A stretch of 64,000 nucleotides of DNA from positions 3,944,501-4,008,500 of the forward strand of contig NZ_CP150919.1 of NCBI RefSeq assembly GCF_039909015.1. Direction: 5' to 3'. This stretch comes from Pseudomonas grandcourensis (GTDB taxonomy: Bacteria; Pseudomonadota; Gammaproteobacteria; Pseudomonadales; Pseudomonadaceae). The translations under genes and the position numbers were made by a program. The notes under the pieces were generated by a model, which was given only the letters and a program-made list of their open reading frames with translations, did no database searches and had not been told where the DNA came from. Within the stretch, counting starts at the first letter, position 1. Each line of letters begins with the position of its first letter. Shown here piece by piece: positions 16,789-24,736 of the stretch.

Positions 16789-18447
16789 TCAGGCTCTTAA
16801 TCGAGGGGGCTCGTTGATGGTAATGGAAACGCTATCGGTTGTGGCGTCGGCGCTAGCCAACAGGCCCATACAGTCTCGAACGAGACTGCCTGCCTCTACG
16901 CCTGGGGCGTGGTGCATGATGATACGGTCGGGGCGAACCGCAACCAGTGTGCCTTTGGCAGCCAGCGGCAGGATGCCATGGTTCAGGTCTTCGATGAAGT
17001 CGCAACCGCCGCCGGAGCGCTGGCCGCAGGGTCCGATCTGCAAGAAGTGGCCTCCCATTTTGTCCCAGGAAACGACCTGAGCAGCGGTCAGCAGTGACAA
17101 CGGGTCAACACCGAATCCAACCAGGGTCAGGTTGGCTCCAAGAGCATCGTCGCTCAGTTGGATCTGCTGTTGCATGTTGCGAACCCAGGCTTGGGGAAAC
17201 AGACTGCCACGAACCAGCTTGTCGCCACGACGATGCTGCACGAACAGCCCCTGTTTGAAGATGTTCTTTGGCTTGATGTCCAGCTGTTCAAAGTACTTTC
17301 TGGTAGCGGGAGTCAACGCCAGCGTGCGCATCAGGCCATGGATGAAGAAAGCTGCGACCTTGTTTCTCGGCATCACCAGGCGGCCCATGAGTTTCGCCAG
17401 ATTGATCATCGCCTGGGCATGGGGGCGACGCTCTACGTCATAGGTTTCGAGTACTGAAGGCGCGGCTTGGCCGCGAAGGACCCAGGCCAGTTTCCAGGCA
17501 AGATTGGCTGCATCGCGCAGTCCCGCTACGAGACCTTGCCCGACAAAAGGGGGGGTGATGTGGGCTGCATCTCCCGCAAGAAAGATGCGTCCCTTGCTGA
17601 ATCTGTTGCAGCAGCGCGCGTGGAACCGATACACCGCCTTTCGCTCGATTTCCAGCTCCTGCGGATTGATCCATGGCGCGATCAGTCGGGCTATGCTCTC
17701 GGGGCTTTCCAGCTCTTCCCGGGACTCGCCCGGGTGTAGCATGAACTCCCAACGTTCCCTTCCGCCGGGAGCGGGCATGTGCGGCGTTGGACGCCGTGGA
17801 TCACAGATAAACTCAACGTGATCGATGGCTGACTCATGCCGGTTTTTGGCATCGACAATCAGCCAATCCTCACCATAGGTCTGTCCTTCGAATTCCTGGC
17901 CAATCAGTGCCCTGACCCTGGAGCTTGCGCCATCCACCCCTACCAGGTATTGGGCGCGAACAGAATGCGTCTGACCATCATCGCCCCGTACGGTGGCGAC
18001 CACACAATCTGATTCCTCGACCAGGTTCTCGAGCTCGAACCCTCCCAGGCTGGTCACTGTCTTCAGCCGGGAAACCTGGCTGCGCATCGCGTGTTCGAGG
18101 TCGGGTTGATAGAAAGTCACCAGTTTGGGATGGCCGTCGATGCATCCCGCGGTATTGGCCCGACCGAATTGCCCGAGGACCGGGGAGTGCATCCTCACTT
18201 CAGGGATAGCGATCTTCTCGAAAGCGTCTTCCGACAATCCGGCGAGTTGCAGGATGCGAAGCGCCTCGTTATCCAGAGCAATGGCGCGGGGCATCAGCAG
18301 GACCTCATGGGTCTTGTCCAGTACCAGTGTCTTTACCCCATAGCGGCCGAGCAGCGCCGCGATTGTCGCCCCTACCGGACCGTTACCGACGACCAGCACA
18401 TCGACAGCGGTGGGAGGCAGTTCGGTAGCTTTCTTGTTGTTGTTCAT
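16789..18447 (-). CDS. FAD-dependent aromatic hydroxylase (MhpA/PheA class A type)
   Basis: The 552-aa flavoprotein monooxygenase has the FAD motif VVGNGPVGATIA (GxGxxG at 21-26), the second motif GVDGASSRVRA near residue 170, and RIFLAGDAAHITPPFVGQGL near 290. This pattern is that of 3-(3-hydroxyphenyl)propionate or phenol hydroxylases, which add an ortho hydroxyl using NAD(P)H and oxygen. The product would be a catechol suited to the extradiol dioxygenase at 12862. The start ATG at 18447 is followed by codons for Asn-Asn-Asn-Lys-Lys that form A-rich Hfq/Crc motifs. Confidence 0.88.
   Translation of the reverse strand: MNNNKKATELPPTAVDVLVVGNGPVGATIAALLGRYGVKTLVLDKTHEVLLMPRAIALDNEALRILQLAGLSEDAFEKIAIPEVRMHSPVLGQFGRANTAGCIDGHPKLVTFYQPDLEHAMRSQVSRLKTVTSLGGFELENLVEESDCVVATVRGDDGQTHSVRAQYLVGVDGASSRVRALIGQEFEGQTYGEDWLIVDAKNRHESAIDHVEFICDPRRPTPHMPAPGGRERWEFMLHPGESREELESPESIARLIAPWINPQELEIERKAVYRFHARCCNRFSKGRIFLAGDAAHITPPFVGQGLVAGLRDAANLAWKLAWVLRGQAAPSVLETYDVERRPHAQAMINLAKLMGRLVMPRNKVAAFFIHGLMRTLALTPATRKYFEQLDIKPKNIFKQGLFVQHRRGDKLVRGSLFPQAWVRNMQQQIQLSDDALGANLTLVGFGVDPLSLLTAAQVVSWDKMGGHFLQIGPCGQRSGGGCDFIEDLNHGILPLAAKGTLVAVRPDRIIMHHAPGVEAGSLVRDCMGLLASADATTDSVSITINEPPRLRA
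18431..18444 (-). promoter_or_regulatory. Double Hfq/Crc-type motif in the first codons of the hydroxylase
   Basis: AACAACAACAAGAA directly after the ATG holds two AAnAAnAA matches. Sites at the start codon are typical of Crc targets. By sequence only. Confidence 0.45.
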
Positions 18448-18516
18448 CTCGAGCCCTTGTTGTGATTGAAGTGGTGAGACGTAGAGATCTCATCGTCAGG
18501 CAAGGTGAAGGTAAGT

Positions 18517-18540
18517 AATATTGAGGAATATTTCAATATT
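18517..18540. promoter_or_regulatory. AT-rich inverted repeat upstream of the hydroxylase operon
   Basis: AATATTGA and TCAATATT are perfect 8-base arms around GGAATATT. The site lies about 70 bases before the hydroxylase start in an AT-rich stretch likely to hold the promoter. It is the best operator candidate for the TetR encoded at 16142-16786. The rest of 18448-18723 shows no gene. Confidence 0.45.
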
Positions 18541-18723
18541 GATATTTTTGTCACTAATGTTCTGGGATCATTACTGCACCGTGATGAGGCCATGCGAGCT
18601 GTGCCGAGGGCCAGTTTCCGACCGGTGAGGCTTGGCTTCTGAGTCGATCAGCGTTGTTATTGGAGTGACCACGTGCCATGCCTCACGAGGGCACACCCAT
18701 GTTTTAGACTTCAGGAATCCAAC

Positions 18724-21621
18724 GTGGCGCGTCCGCAGCCCCATCCGAACCCAGTCCAGCTCTGTTTCGTCGAGTTCGAGCTCGACGAGGCCAACGCGTG
18801 CTTGTTACGTAATGGAGAAGCCGTGCCGTTGGCGCCAACGCCCTTCACTCTGCTGTGCGCACTTGCACGCCAACCTGGATCGCTGGTGACCAAGGATGCC
18901 TTGCTTGATGTCGTGTGGGGGCATCGGTTCGTCAGCGATTCGGTGCTGAAGACGGCCATCAGCGATCTGCGCAAGGTGCTGGGCGACGACCCCAAGCAGC
19001 CCCGCTATATCGAGACTGTGTCGAGGCGCGGCTATCGTTTCATCGCCGCGCCCTCCCCTGCGCCTTCGATGCCGCCGGCACCCGCGACGGTGCCAGCGAC
19101 CGGCGCGCACCCGTCACCGCCATTCATCGGTCGCACCGACGAGATCTCAAGACTGCAACGGGCGTGGGAGCGGGCGGATGGCGGCCAGCGTGCCGTGGTC
19201 TGGCTCGCTGGAGAACCGGGGATTGGCAAGACCACGTTAATCGAAAATTTCCTCGCCAGCCTTGGCGGCATCACCTGCGCACGCGGCCATTGCGTAGAAC
19301 ACTACGGCACGGGCGAGCCATACCTGCCGGTGCTGGAGGCGTTAGCCGATCTGTGCCGCAGCGACCCCACCCTGCCGGCGCTATTGCGCGCCGTGGCGCC
19401 GACCTGGCTGCTGCAACTGCCGTGGCTGAGCACCACGGCGGAGCGAGACGCGTTGCGGCGCGAGCTTGCCGGCGTCGGTCCGGACCGCATGCTCCGGGAA
19501 ATGGGCGAACTGCTGGACCGCTACACGGAGCAGCGACCGCTGTTGCTGGTGACCGAAGACCTGCATTGGAGCGATCGGGCGACGGTCCAGCTCATCAATT
19601 ATGTGGCGCGGCGACGTGGCCACACGCGGCTGATGTGGCTGTCGAGCTTCCGCCTCGCCGAGGTGGTTGCGCTCGATCATCCACTCAGCTCATTGCGTCA
19701 CGAACTACGCCTGCAACGTCTGTGCGAGGAAGTGGTGCTCGATCCATTCTCGGAAACCGAGGTCGCTGACTATGTTGCGCTGAGTTCTGCCTCGCTGGCG
19801 CGCGATGAAGCCTTCGTGCGTGCCCTGCATGAGCGCACTGACGGTGTGCCGTTGTTCGTATCGTCAGTCATCAGTGAAGTGATGGACCCAACGGACGACG
19901 ATGCCACCATCGAGGCTCGGCTTGCAGATCTGGCAGTTCCCGAAAACCTCGCTGCCATCATTGATCACTACATTGCCAAGCTTGGGCCGGAGCAGCGTGC
20001 GTTGCTCTCGGTCGCAGCGGTGTGCGGGGCCGAATTCCGAATCGAGACGGTTTCACTGGCCCTCGAGCGCGACCTCGCTTCGGTGGCCCACACCTGTGAG
20101 GAGCTGATACGCGAGCAGGTATGGCTCATACGATCGCGGGCCACCGAAGTTGAGGAGACGGCAGAGCAACCCTACTCGTTCCGGCATGCTCTCTTCCGCC
20201 AGGTTCTGTACGACCGCACGCCGCGCTCATTGCGCACCCACCTCCATCGCCAGGTTGGCGCTGCCCTCGAACGCGAACGCACGGTCGGCGTACCGGTTGC
20301 TGCCTCGGAGCTGGCGATGCACTTTGACCGGGCTCGGCAGCCGATGATTGCGCTGCGTTACTACGCCGAGGCCGCGGAGGCTGCGCTGCTGCACTTCAGC
20401 CCGGAGTTGAGCTACGGCCTCACTGAGCGCGCCTTGGTCCTGCTCATGCAGGCACCAGAAGGGATGGAGCGCGATGCGCTCGAAATTACCTTGGCCACGC
20501 TGCAAGGCGTATCGGCTTTCCACACGTTCGGTGTCGGCAGCGAAGCCAAAAATGCGTTCGAACGCGCGTACATGCTGCTAGCAGATTTACCCGAGCATCC
20601 AATGCGTGGTCGCCTGCTGCATGGATTCGGCTATCTGCTCGGTCTGCGCGGCGATTATGCGCTGGCGCTGGAGGTGGCGGAACACGCCGAAGCCCTCTCC
20701 TGCGACACAAACGATCCAGCGCTCATGCTGGTGGCGTGCATCGTGCAGGGCGAGGTGCACCATCTCCAGGGTCGCACGCAGACAACCCGCCGTTGGCTAG
20801 AGCGCGCCCTCGCGATCGCCGAGCCGCTGGACATCGGGACGAACGAGATCTTTGCGGTCGATCCTCAAGTCATGCTGCACGGCATGCTGGCTATAGAACT
20901 CTTGCGTTCTGGTCTGGTCGAGCAAGCCCGAGTCCACCTGCAGCAGGCGCGGGTACGCGCGCAGGCGTTGCGCCAGCCCATGACCTGGCTGGTCGCCGCC
21001 TGGCAGGAGGTATTGATCGAGGTGCGGATGGGAAACCACGTGCGTGTGGCAGCGCTGGCTGACGACATGCAGACGCTGGTGGATGAACATTCGCTCGCAC
21101 TGGGGCGTACAGCTTGCCGCTGGTGGCGCGGCTGGGCCGACGCACGCAGCGGCTCCCCGAGCGACGGATACCGTCGCATCCGTGAAGCCTACGAAGAACA
21201 CACCGGGCTCGGCATGCGCTCCGGAGCCAGCGAGGTACTTGGCTACGCCGCCGAAGCGCTGCTACTGGCAGGCGATTGCAACTGCGCGCAAGTCGAGCTA
21301 CAGGAAGCACTTCGGGTGGGCGAGGAACTGGGCGAGCGCGTATACCTGCCGCAGTTATTGCTGCTAGAGGCAGCGATCGCGCGAGCGCAGGGTCGGCCCG
21401 ACGCCGGCAGCGTTGCGGTGCGGCGCGCGGTTGAGGAGGCTCGCGCACAGGAAGCACCTTGGCTGGAACTGCTCGCGCTGGTCGAGCTGTGCGAGCACCA
21501 CGACGCCATGGCCGAGGACCACCAGGCATTGGCGACGCTGGTTGACCAGTTGCCTGAAACTGACGGAACCGAGCTGGTGAAACGTGCGCGCTCGCTGATT
21601 CAGGCTGCCAAGTCGGCTTGA
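18724..21621 (+). CDS. Large regulator: OmpR-type winged helix, AAA ATPase, TPR-like repeats
   Basis: About the first 100 residues form a Trans_reg_C DNA-binding domain (FELDEANACLLRNGEAVPLA, LKTAISDLRKVLGDD, YIETVSRRGYRF). Then comes an ATPase with Walker A GEPGIGKTTLIE near residue 163 and a Walker B-like LLLVTEDLHWSD, and a long alpha-helical C-terminal half with TPR-like Ala/Leu/Glu repeats. This is the architecture of ATP-dependent one-component activators. GTG 18724 is preferred because AGGA lies about 8 bases upstream; ATG 18673 would add 17 residues. It stands directly upstream of the RND efflux operon and probably controls it. Confidence 0.85.
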   Translation: MARPQPHPNPVQLCFVEFELDEANACLLRNGEAVPLAPTPFTLLCALARQPGSLVTKDALLDVVWGHRFVSDSVLKTAISDLRKVLGDDPKQPRYIETVSRRGYRFIAAPSPAPSMPPAPATVPATGAHPSPPFIGRTDEISRLQRAWERADGGQRAVVWLAGEPGIGKTTLIENFLASLGGITCARGHCVEHYGTGEPYLPVLEALADLCRSDPTLPALLRAVAPTWLLQLPWLSTTAERDALRRELAGVGPDRMLREMGELLDRYTEQRPLLLVTEDLHWSDRATVQLINYVARRRGHTRLMWLSSFRLAEVVALDHPLSSLRHELRLQRLCEEVVLDPFSETEVADYVALSSASLARDEAFVRALHERTDGVPLFVSSVISEVMDPTDDDATIEARLADLAVPENLAAIIDHYIAKLGPEQRALLSVAAVCGAEFRIETVSLALERDLASVAHTCEELIREQVWLIRSRATEVEETAEQPYSFRHALFRQVLYDRTPRSLRTHLHRQVGAALERERTVGVPVAASELAMHFDRARQPMIALRYYAEAAEAALLHFSPELSYGLTERALVLLMQAPEGMERDALEITLATLQGVSAFHTFGVGSEAKNAFERAYMLLADLPEHPMRGRLLHGFGYLLGLRGDYALALEVAEHAEALSCDTNDPALMLVACIVQGEVHHLQGRTQTTRRWLERALAIAEPLDIGTNEIFAVDPQVMLHGMLAIELLRSGLVEQARVHLQQARVRAQALRQPMTWLVAAWQEVLIEVRMGNHVRVAALADDMQTLVDEHSLALGRTACRWWRGWADARSGSPSDGYRRIREAYEEHTGLGMRSGASEVLGYAAEALLLAGDCNCAQVELQEALRVGEELGERVYLPQLLLLEAAIARAQGRPDAGSVAVRRAVEEARAQEAPWLELLALVELCEHHDAMAEDHQALATLVDQLPETDGTELVKRARSLIQAAKSA

Positions 21622-21690
21622 AGCGACACGATTTCTGTGCGGTGCGGTTGCTGTCCCGACCGTAGTCTGACCTTTCGCTTACGACTCGAC

Positions 21691-21736
21691 CCAGGGGGGC
21701 AGCTTACGCTGTCGTCGAACTTTCTTGCCCCCCTGG
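21691..21736. repeat. Perfect 11-base GC-rich inverted repeat
   Basis: CCAGGGGGGCA at 21691-21701 is repeated inversely as TGCCCCCCTGG at 21726-21736, with a 24-base loop. It ends six bases before the ATG of the small protein gene. It could be an operator for the upstream regulator or an RNA hairpin affecting the start of the efflux operon. It has no T-run and so is not a typical terminator. Confidence 0.5.
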
Positions 21737-21742
21737 TCTGCG

Positions 21743-21958
21743 ATGATCCTGAACCCTGAATCCAAATACCCGAGCCGCCGCTCGTACGTAGTGAAGCTGC
21801 GTAGCGACGCCGCGCCGGGGGCCCTGGTGGGCCGCCTCGAAAACCTGGTCACCGGACGACAGCGCGAGTTTTCGTCAGCCGAAGAGCTGCTGGAGTCGAT
21901 TGCCTCGGACCTCGCGTTGCCAGCCGGCGAGCACGCGGCAGATGCCGACGGCGAGTGA
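21743..21958 (+). CDS. Small protein of unknown function (71 aa) ahead of the RND operon
   Basis: ATG 21743 opens MILNPESKYPSRRSYVVKLR, then RLENLVTGRQREFSSAEELL and an acidic tail. The composition is coding-like and soluble, with no signal peptide. A TTG at 21725 could also serve as start. No clear ribosome site is seen because the region just upstream is the C-rich arm of an inverted repeat. It lies between the regulator and the efflux genes, so it may modulate either. No family is recognised with confidence. Confidence 0.55.
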   Translation: MILNPESKYPSRRSYVVKLRSDAAPGALVGRLENLVTGRQREFSSAEELLESIASDLALPAGEHAADADGE

Positions 21959-22075
21959 CGTCTCCCACATGAATGTGCGCTCGATATGGCGACCGAACGG
22001 CGACGCTTCGCTGACGACTTCGTGCACGCCGGGCCATACGCTGATGCCATCTCGAATCCACACGAGTCCAATGCT

Positions 22076-23593
22076 ATGCCGCGACTTCCAGTTTCCTTTC
22101 CTCTGCCCCTTCACACCGCTCGGACAACCTTGAAACGGGCCGAGCGCCCGGCCGGGCTCGCCGTTGCGGCCGCCCTTGCCACTTCGATCGCCCTCGCCCT
22201 GTCCGGTTGCTCCACACCGGTCGTCAAGCCGTCGGTCGACCTGCCGAGCAACTTCGCTGCGAGCACGGCCTCTGAGATGGAACCCGAAGCGGCGTGGTGG
22301 GAGGTCTACCACAACCCGGTGCTGTCGGATTTGGTGCGCCGAGCCGCGCGTGAGAACCGCGACGTCAAGATTGCCGCCGAGCGCTTGCGTGCCGCGCGTG
22401 CCGGAGAAACCGTCAGCCAGTCCTGGCTGCTCCCGAGCGTCGGTGCATCTGTCTCCGGCAGCGATCGCAGCAGCGGCTACAACTCGGCCACGAAACAGGG
22501 TTATCCGGATACCAAGACCACCAGCGTGGGTCTGGACGTCTCTTGGGAACTCGACCTGAGCGGCCGACTGCGAGCCGGTGCAGCGGCGGCTGACGCCGAT
22601 GCGCTAGCCGCGGAACACAGCATGCGGGGAGTGCGCCTGCTGGTGATGAGCGACGTCGTCAGCAACTATTTCACACTGGTCGGTGCACAGCGCCAAGTCG
22701 CAACGCTACGCGCTATCTCGGCGATGCAGGACGAAACGCTGCGTCTGGTGACCGCACGTCAACAGGTGGGGCTGGCATCCGCCTTTGACGTCGAACGCGC
22801 GCAGACCGACGCCTTGTCGGCGCGGGCGCAGATTCCGCCGCTGGAAACCCAAGTGGCGGTGGCACGTCACCGTATCGCAGTGCTGATCGCAGACCAGTCT
22901 TTCAACACCACAAATATCCAGCCTTCAAGCGGTGATTTGATCGACGTGCCTGAGGCCAAGCCCGGCCAGCCCGCCGAGTTGCTGCAACGGCGACCTGACG
23001 TATTGGCGCTGATGGCACAACTCGACGCCGCCAATGCTCGTCGCCAGCAAGCGAGAGCGGAGTGGTTCCCGCAACTCTTTCTCGGTGCGTCCTTCGGCCG
23101 CCAGGGTCTCAACCTGAACGGTGCCGATCTCGGCGCTGCACGCTTCACCAACGTCGCGGGCCTGCTGGCGATGCCGCTCTTCAACGCCGGGCGTACGCAA
23201 GCAATCAACGAAGCGGCCGAAAGTGCTCAACAAGAGGCGCTGCTGCGCGCGGAAGACGGCATCGTACGGGCGCTCGAGGATGTGGAAAACGCCCTCGTCA
23301 CGCTTGCGCAGGAACGCCGCCGCTCGGGGTCGCTGCAATTAGCCGCCGCGTCCGCGGAGGCTGCGCAGAACCGCGCCCAGTCGCTGTATAACCGCGGGCA
23401 AATCGACCTGTTGCCACTACTGGATTCGCAGCGGGCGCGCCTGGCGGCACGCCTGAATTCCAATGAAAGCAACACCCGCCTGCTGCTCGATAGCGTACAG
23501 CTCTATAAGTCACTGGGCGGGGGCTGGCAGGTGTTCGAACAACCTTCCAACCCGACCGCATCCGCCAAAGCCGACCGGCCACCACTTTCCTAA
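22076..23593 (+). CDS. RND efflux outer-membrane factor (NodT/OprM-type lipoprotein)
   Basis: The 505-aa protein has a lipoprotein signal with lipobox LALSGC (Cys45) and the OMF repeat architecture: WWEVYHNPVLSDLVRRA, then WELDLSGRLRAG, and the second half DVLALMAQLDAANARRQQAR through LYNRGQIDLLPLLDSQR. It forms the trimeric outer-membrane tunnel of a tripartite pump. ATG 22076 is chosen to start the signal; the frame is open further upstream to 21986. It comes first in the operon, whereas most RND operons place it last. Confidence 0.88.
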   Translation: MPRLPVSFPLPLHTARTTLKRAERPAGLAVAAALATSIALALSGCSTPVVKPSVDLPSNFAASTASEMEPEAAWWEVYHNPVLSDLVRRAARENRDVKIAAERLRAARAGETVSQSWLLPSVGASVSGSDRSSGYNSATKQGYPDTKTTSVGLDVSWELDLSGRLRAGAAAADADALAAEHSMRGVRLLVMSDVVSNYFTLVGAQRQVATLRAISAMQDETLRLVTARQQVGLASAFDVERAQTDALSARAQIPPLETQVAVARHRIAVLIADQSFNTTNIQPSSGDLIDVPEAKPGQPAELLQRRPDVLALMAQLDAANARRQQARAEWFPQLFLGASFGRQGLNLNGADLGAARFTNVAGLLAMPLFNAGRTQAINEAAESAQQEALLRAEDGIVRALEDVENALVTLAQERRRSGSLQLAAASAEAAQNRAQSLYNRGQIDLLPLLDSQRARLAARLNSNESNTRLLLDSVQLYKSLGGGWQVFEQPSNPTASAKADRPPLS

Positions 23594-23623
23594 GAATCTG
23601 TCGTTTTCCAAAGAGGAACCGTC

Positions 23624-24736
23624 TTGAAGAATTCCCTTACTGCGGTCGGCGCCCTGGCCGTCGCCGTCATGCTGTCCGCGTGTAGCCCCGACCAGCCCAT
23701 CGTGCAGGCACCACGACCGGTACGCACCGTTGAAATCAGCTACGACAATGCCCGCGACATCAGTCGCTACGTGGGTACCGTACAATCGCGACATGAAGTC
23801 GAACAAGCCTTCCGCGTGGGCGGCAAGGTCGCCCAGCGCAAGGTCGAGGTAGGCCAGTTCGTGCGCGAAGGCGACATACTGGCTGTGCTGGATGACAGCG
23901 ACTACCGCCTCGCCGAGGAAGCGTCGCAACAACAGTGGGCGGTTGCCGTCGAGCAGACGCGCCAGGCCGACTCGGACCGCCAGCGCCTGACCGACCTGAA
24001 GGCTGACGGCTCGGTCAGTGCGGCCGACGCCGAGCGCGCGCATACCAATGCCCAAACCGCGCATGCAACCGCCGAGGCCGAGGCGCGAAAGCTCGAACTC
24101 GCGCGTAACCGGCTCAAGTACACCATGCTGCGCGCCTCCCGTAGCGGCGTCGTCACGGCGGTGCGCTTTGAGGCCGGGCAGGTCGTACCGGAGGGGCAAC
24201 CGGTTGTCTCGATCGCGAACCCGGATGAAGCCGAGATCGTCATAGACGTGCCCGAGGATCAGCTAGCCGTCTTCAAGGACGCGCGTTTCAAGGCCTCGCT
24301 GGCCAGTGCGCCTAACGAGACCTTCGATGTCACGCTGCGCGAGCTATCGCCGCAGGCTGCGGCGCAGACGCGCACCTATCGCGCGCGGCTTAAGCCAATG
24401 CAGGCGCTGCCGCTGGGCGCCACCTCCACGGTGATGGCCGAGCGAGTCATGACAAGTGTCTCTGTGGCGGCAGTGCCGGCCACGGCATTGACGCAGAGCG
24501 GCGGTCAGCCGGCGTTGTGGGTGGTCACGCCTACGGGCAAGGACCCGGTAGGCATCGTCGATCTGGAGCGTGTGGCAGTTTGGGGTTACCGCAATGACGA
24601 GGTGCTCGTCTCCGGGCCGCAGGCTGGCGTATTGGTCATCACCGCCGGTGTCCAGAAGATGACGTCCGGACTGAAGGTCGCGCTCCCCGGTGCGACGATC
24701 GCTGACACGAATACCACGCAGCAGGCCGCCCAATGA
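23624..24736 (+). CDS. RND efflux periplasmic adaptor (membrane fusion protein)
   Basis: The 370-aa lipoprotein (lipobox LSAC, Cys20) has the biotinyl-lipoyl region (VGGKVAQRKVEVGQFVREGD), a helical hairpin rich in Ala/Glu/Gln and the return segment RASRSGVVTAVRFEAGQVV. It links the RND pump to the outer-membrane factor. The start is TTG at 23624, supported by AGAGGA about 7 bases upstream. It ends in an ATGA overlap with the pump gene, so the two are coupled. Confidence 0.9.
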   Translation: MKNSLTAVGALAVAVMLSACSPDQPIVQAPRPVRTVEISYDNARDISRYVGTVQSRHEVEQAFRVGGKVAQRKVEVGQFVREGDILAVLDDSDYRLAEEASQQQWAVAVEQTRQADSDRQRLTDLKADGSVSAADAERAHTNAQTAHATAEAEARKLELARNRLKYTMLRASRSGVVTAVRFEAGQVVPEGQPVVSIANPDEAEIVIDVPEDQLAVFKDARFKASLASAPNETFDVTLRELSPQAAAQTRTYRARLKPMQALPLGATSTVMAERVMTSVSVAAVPATALTQSGGQPALWVVTPTGKDPVGIVDLERVAVWGYRNDEVLVSGPQAGVLVITAGVQKMTSGLKVALPGATIADTNTTQQAAQ

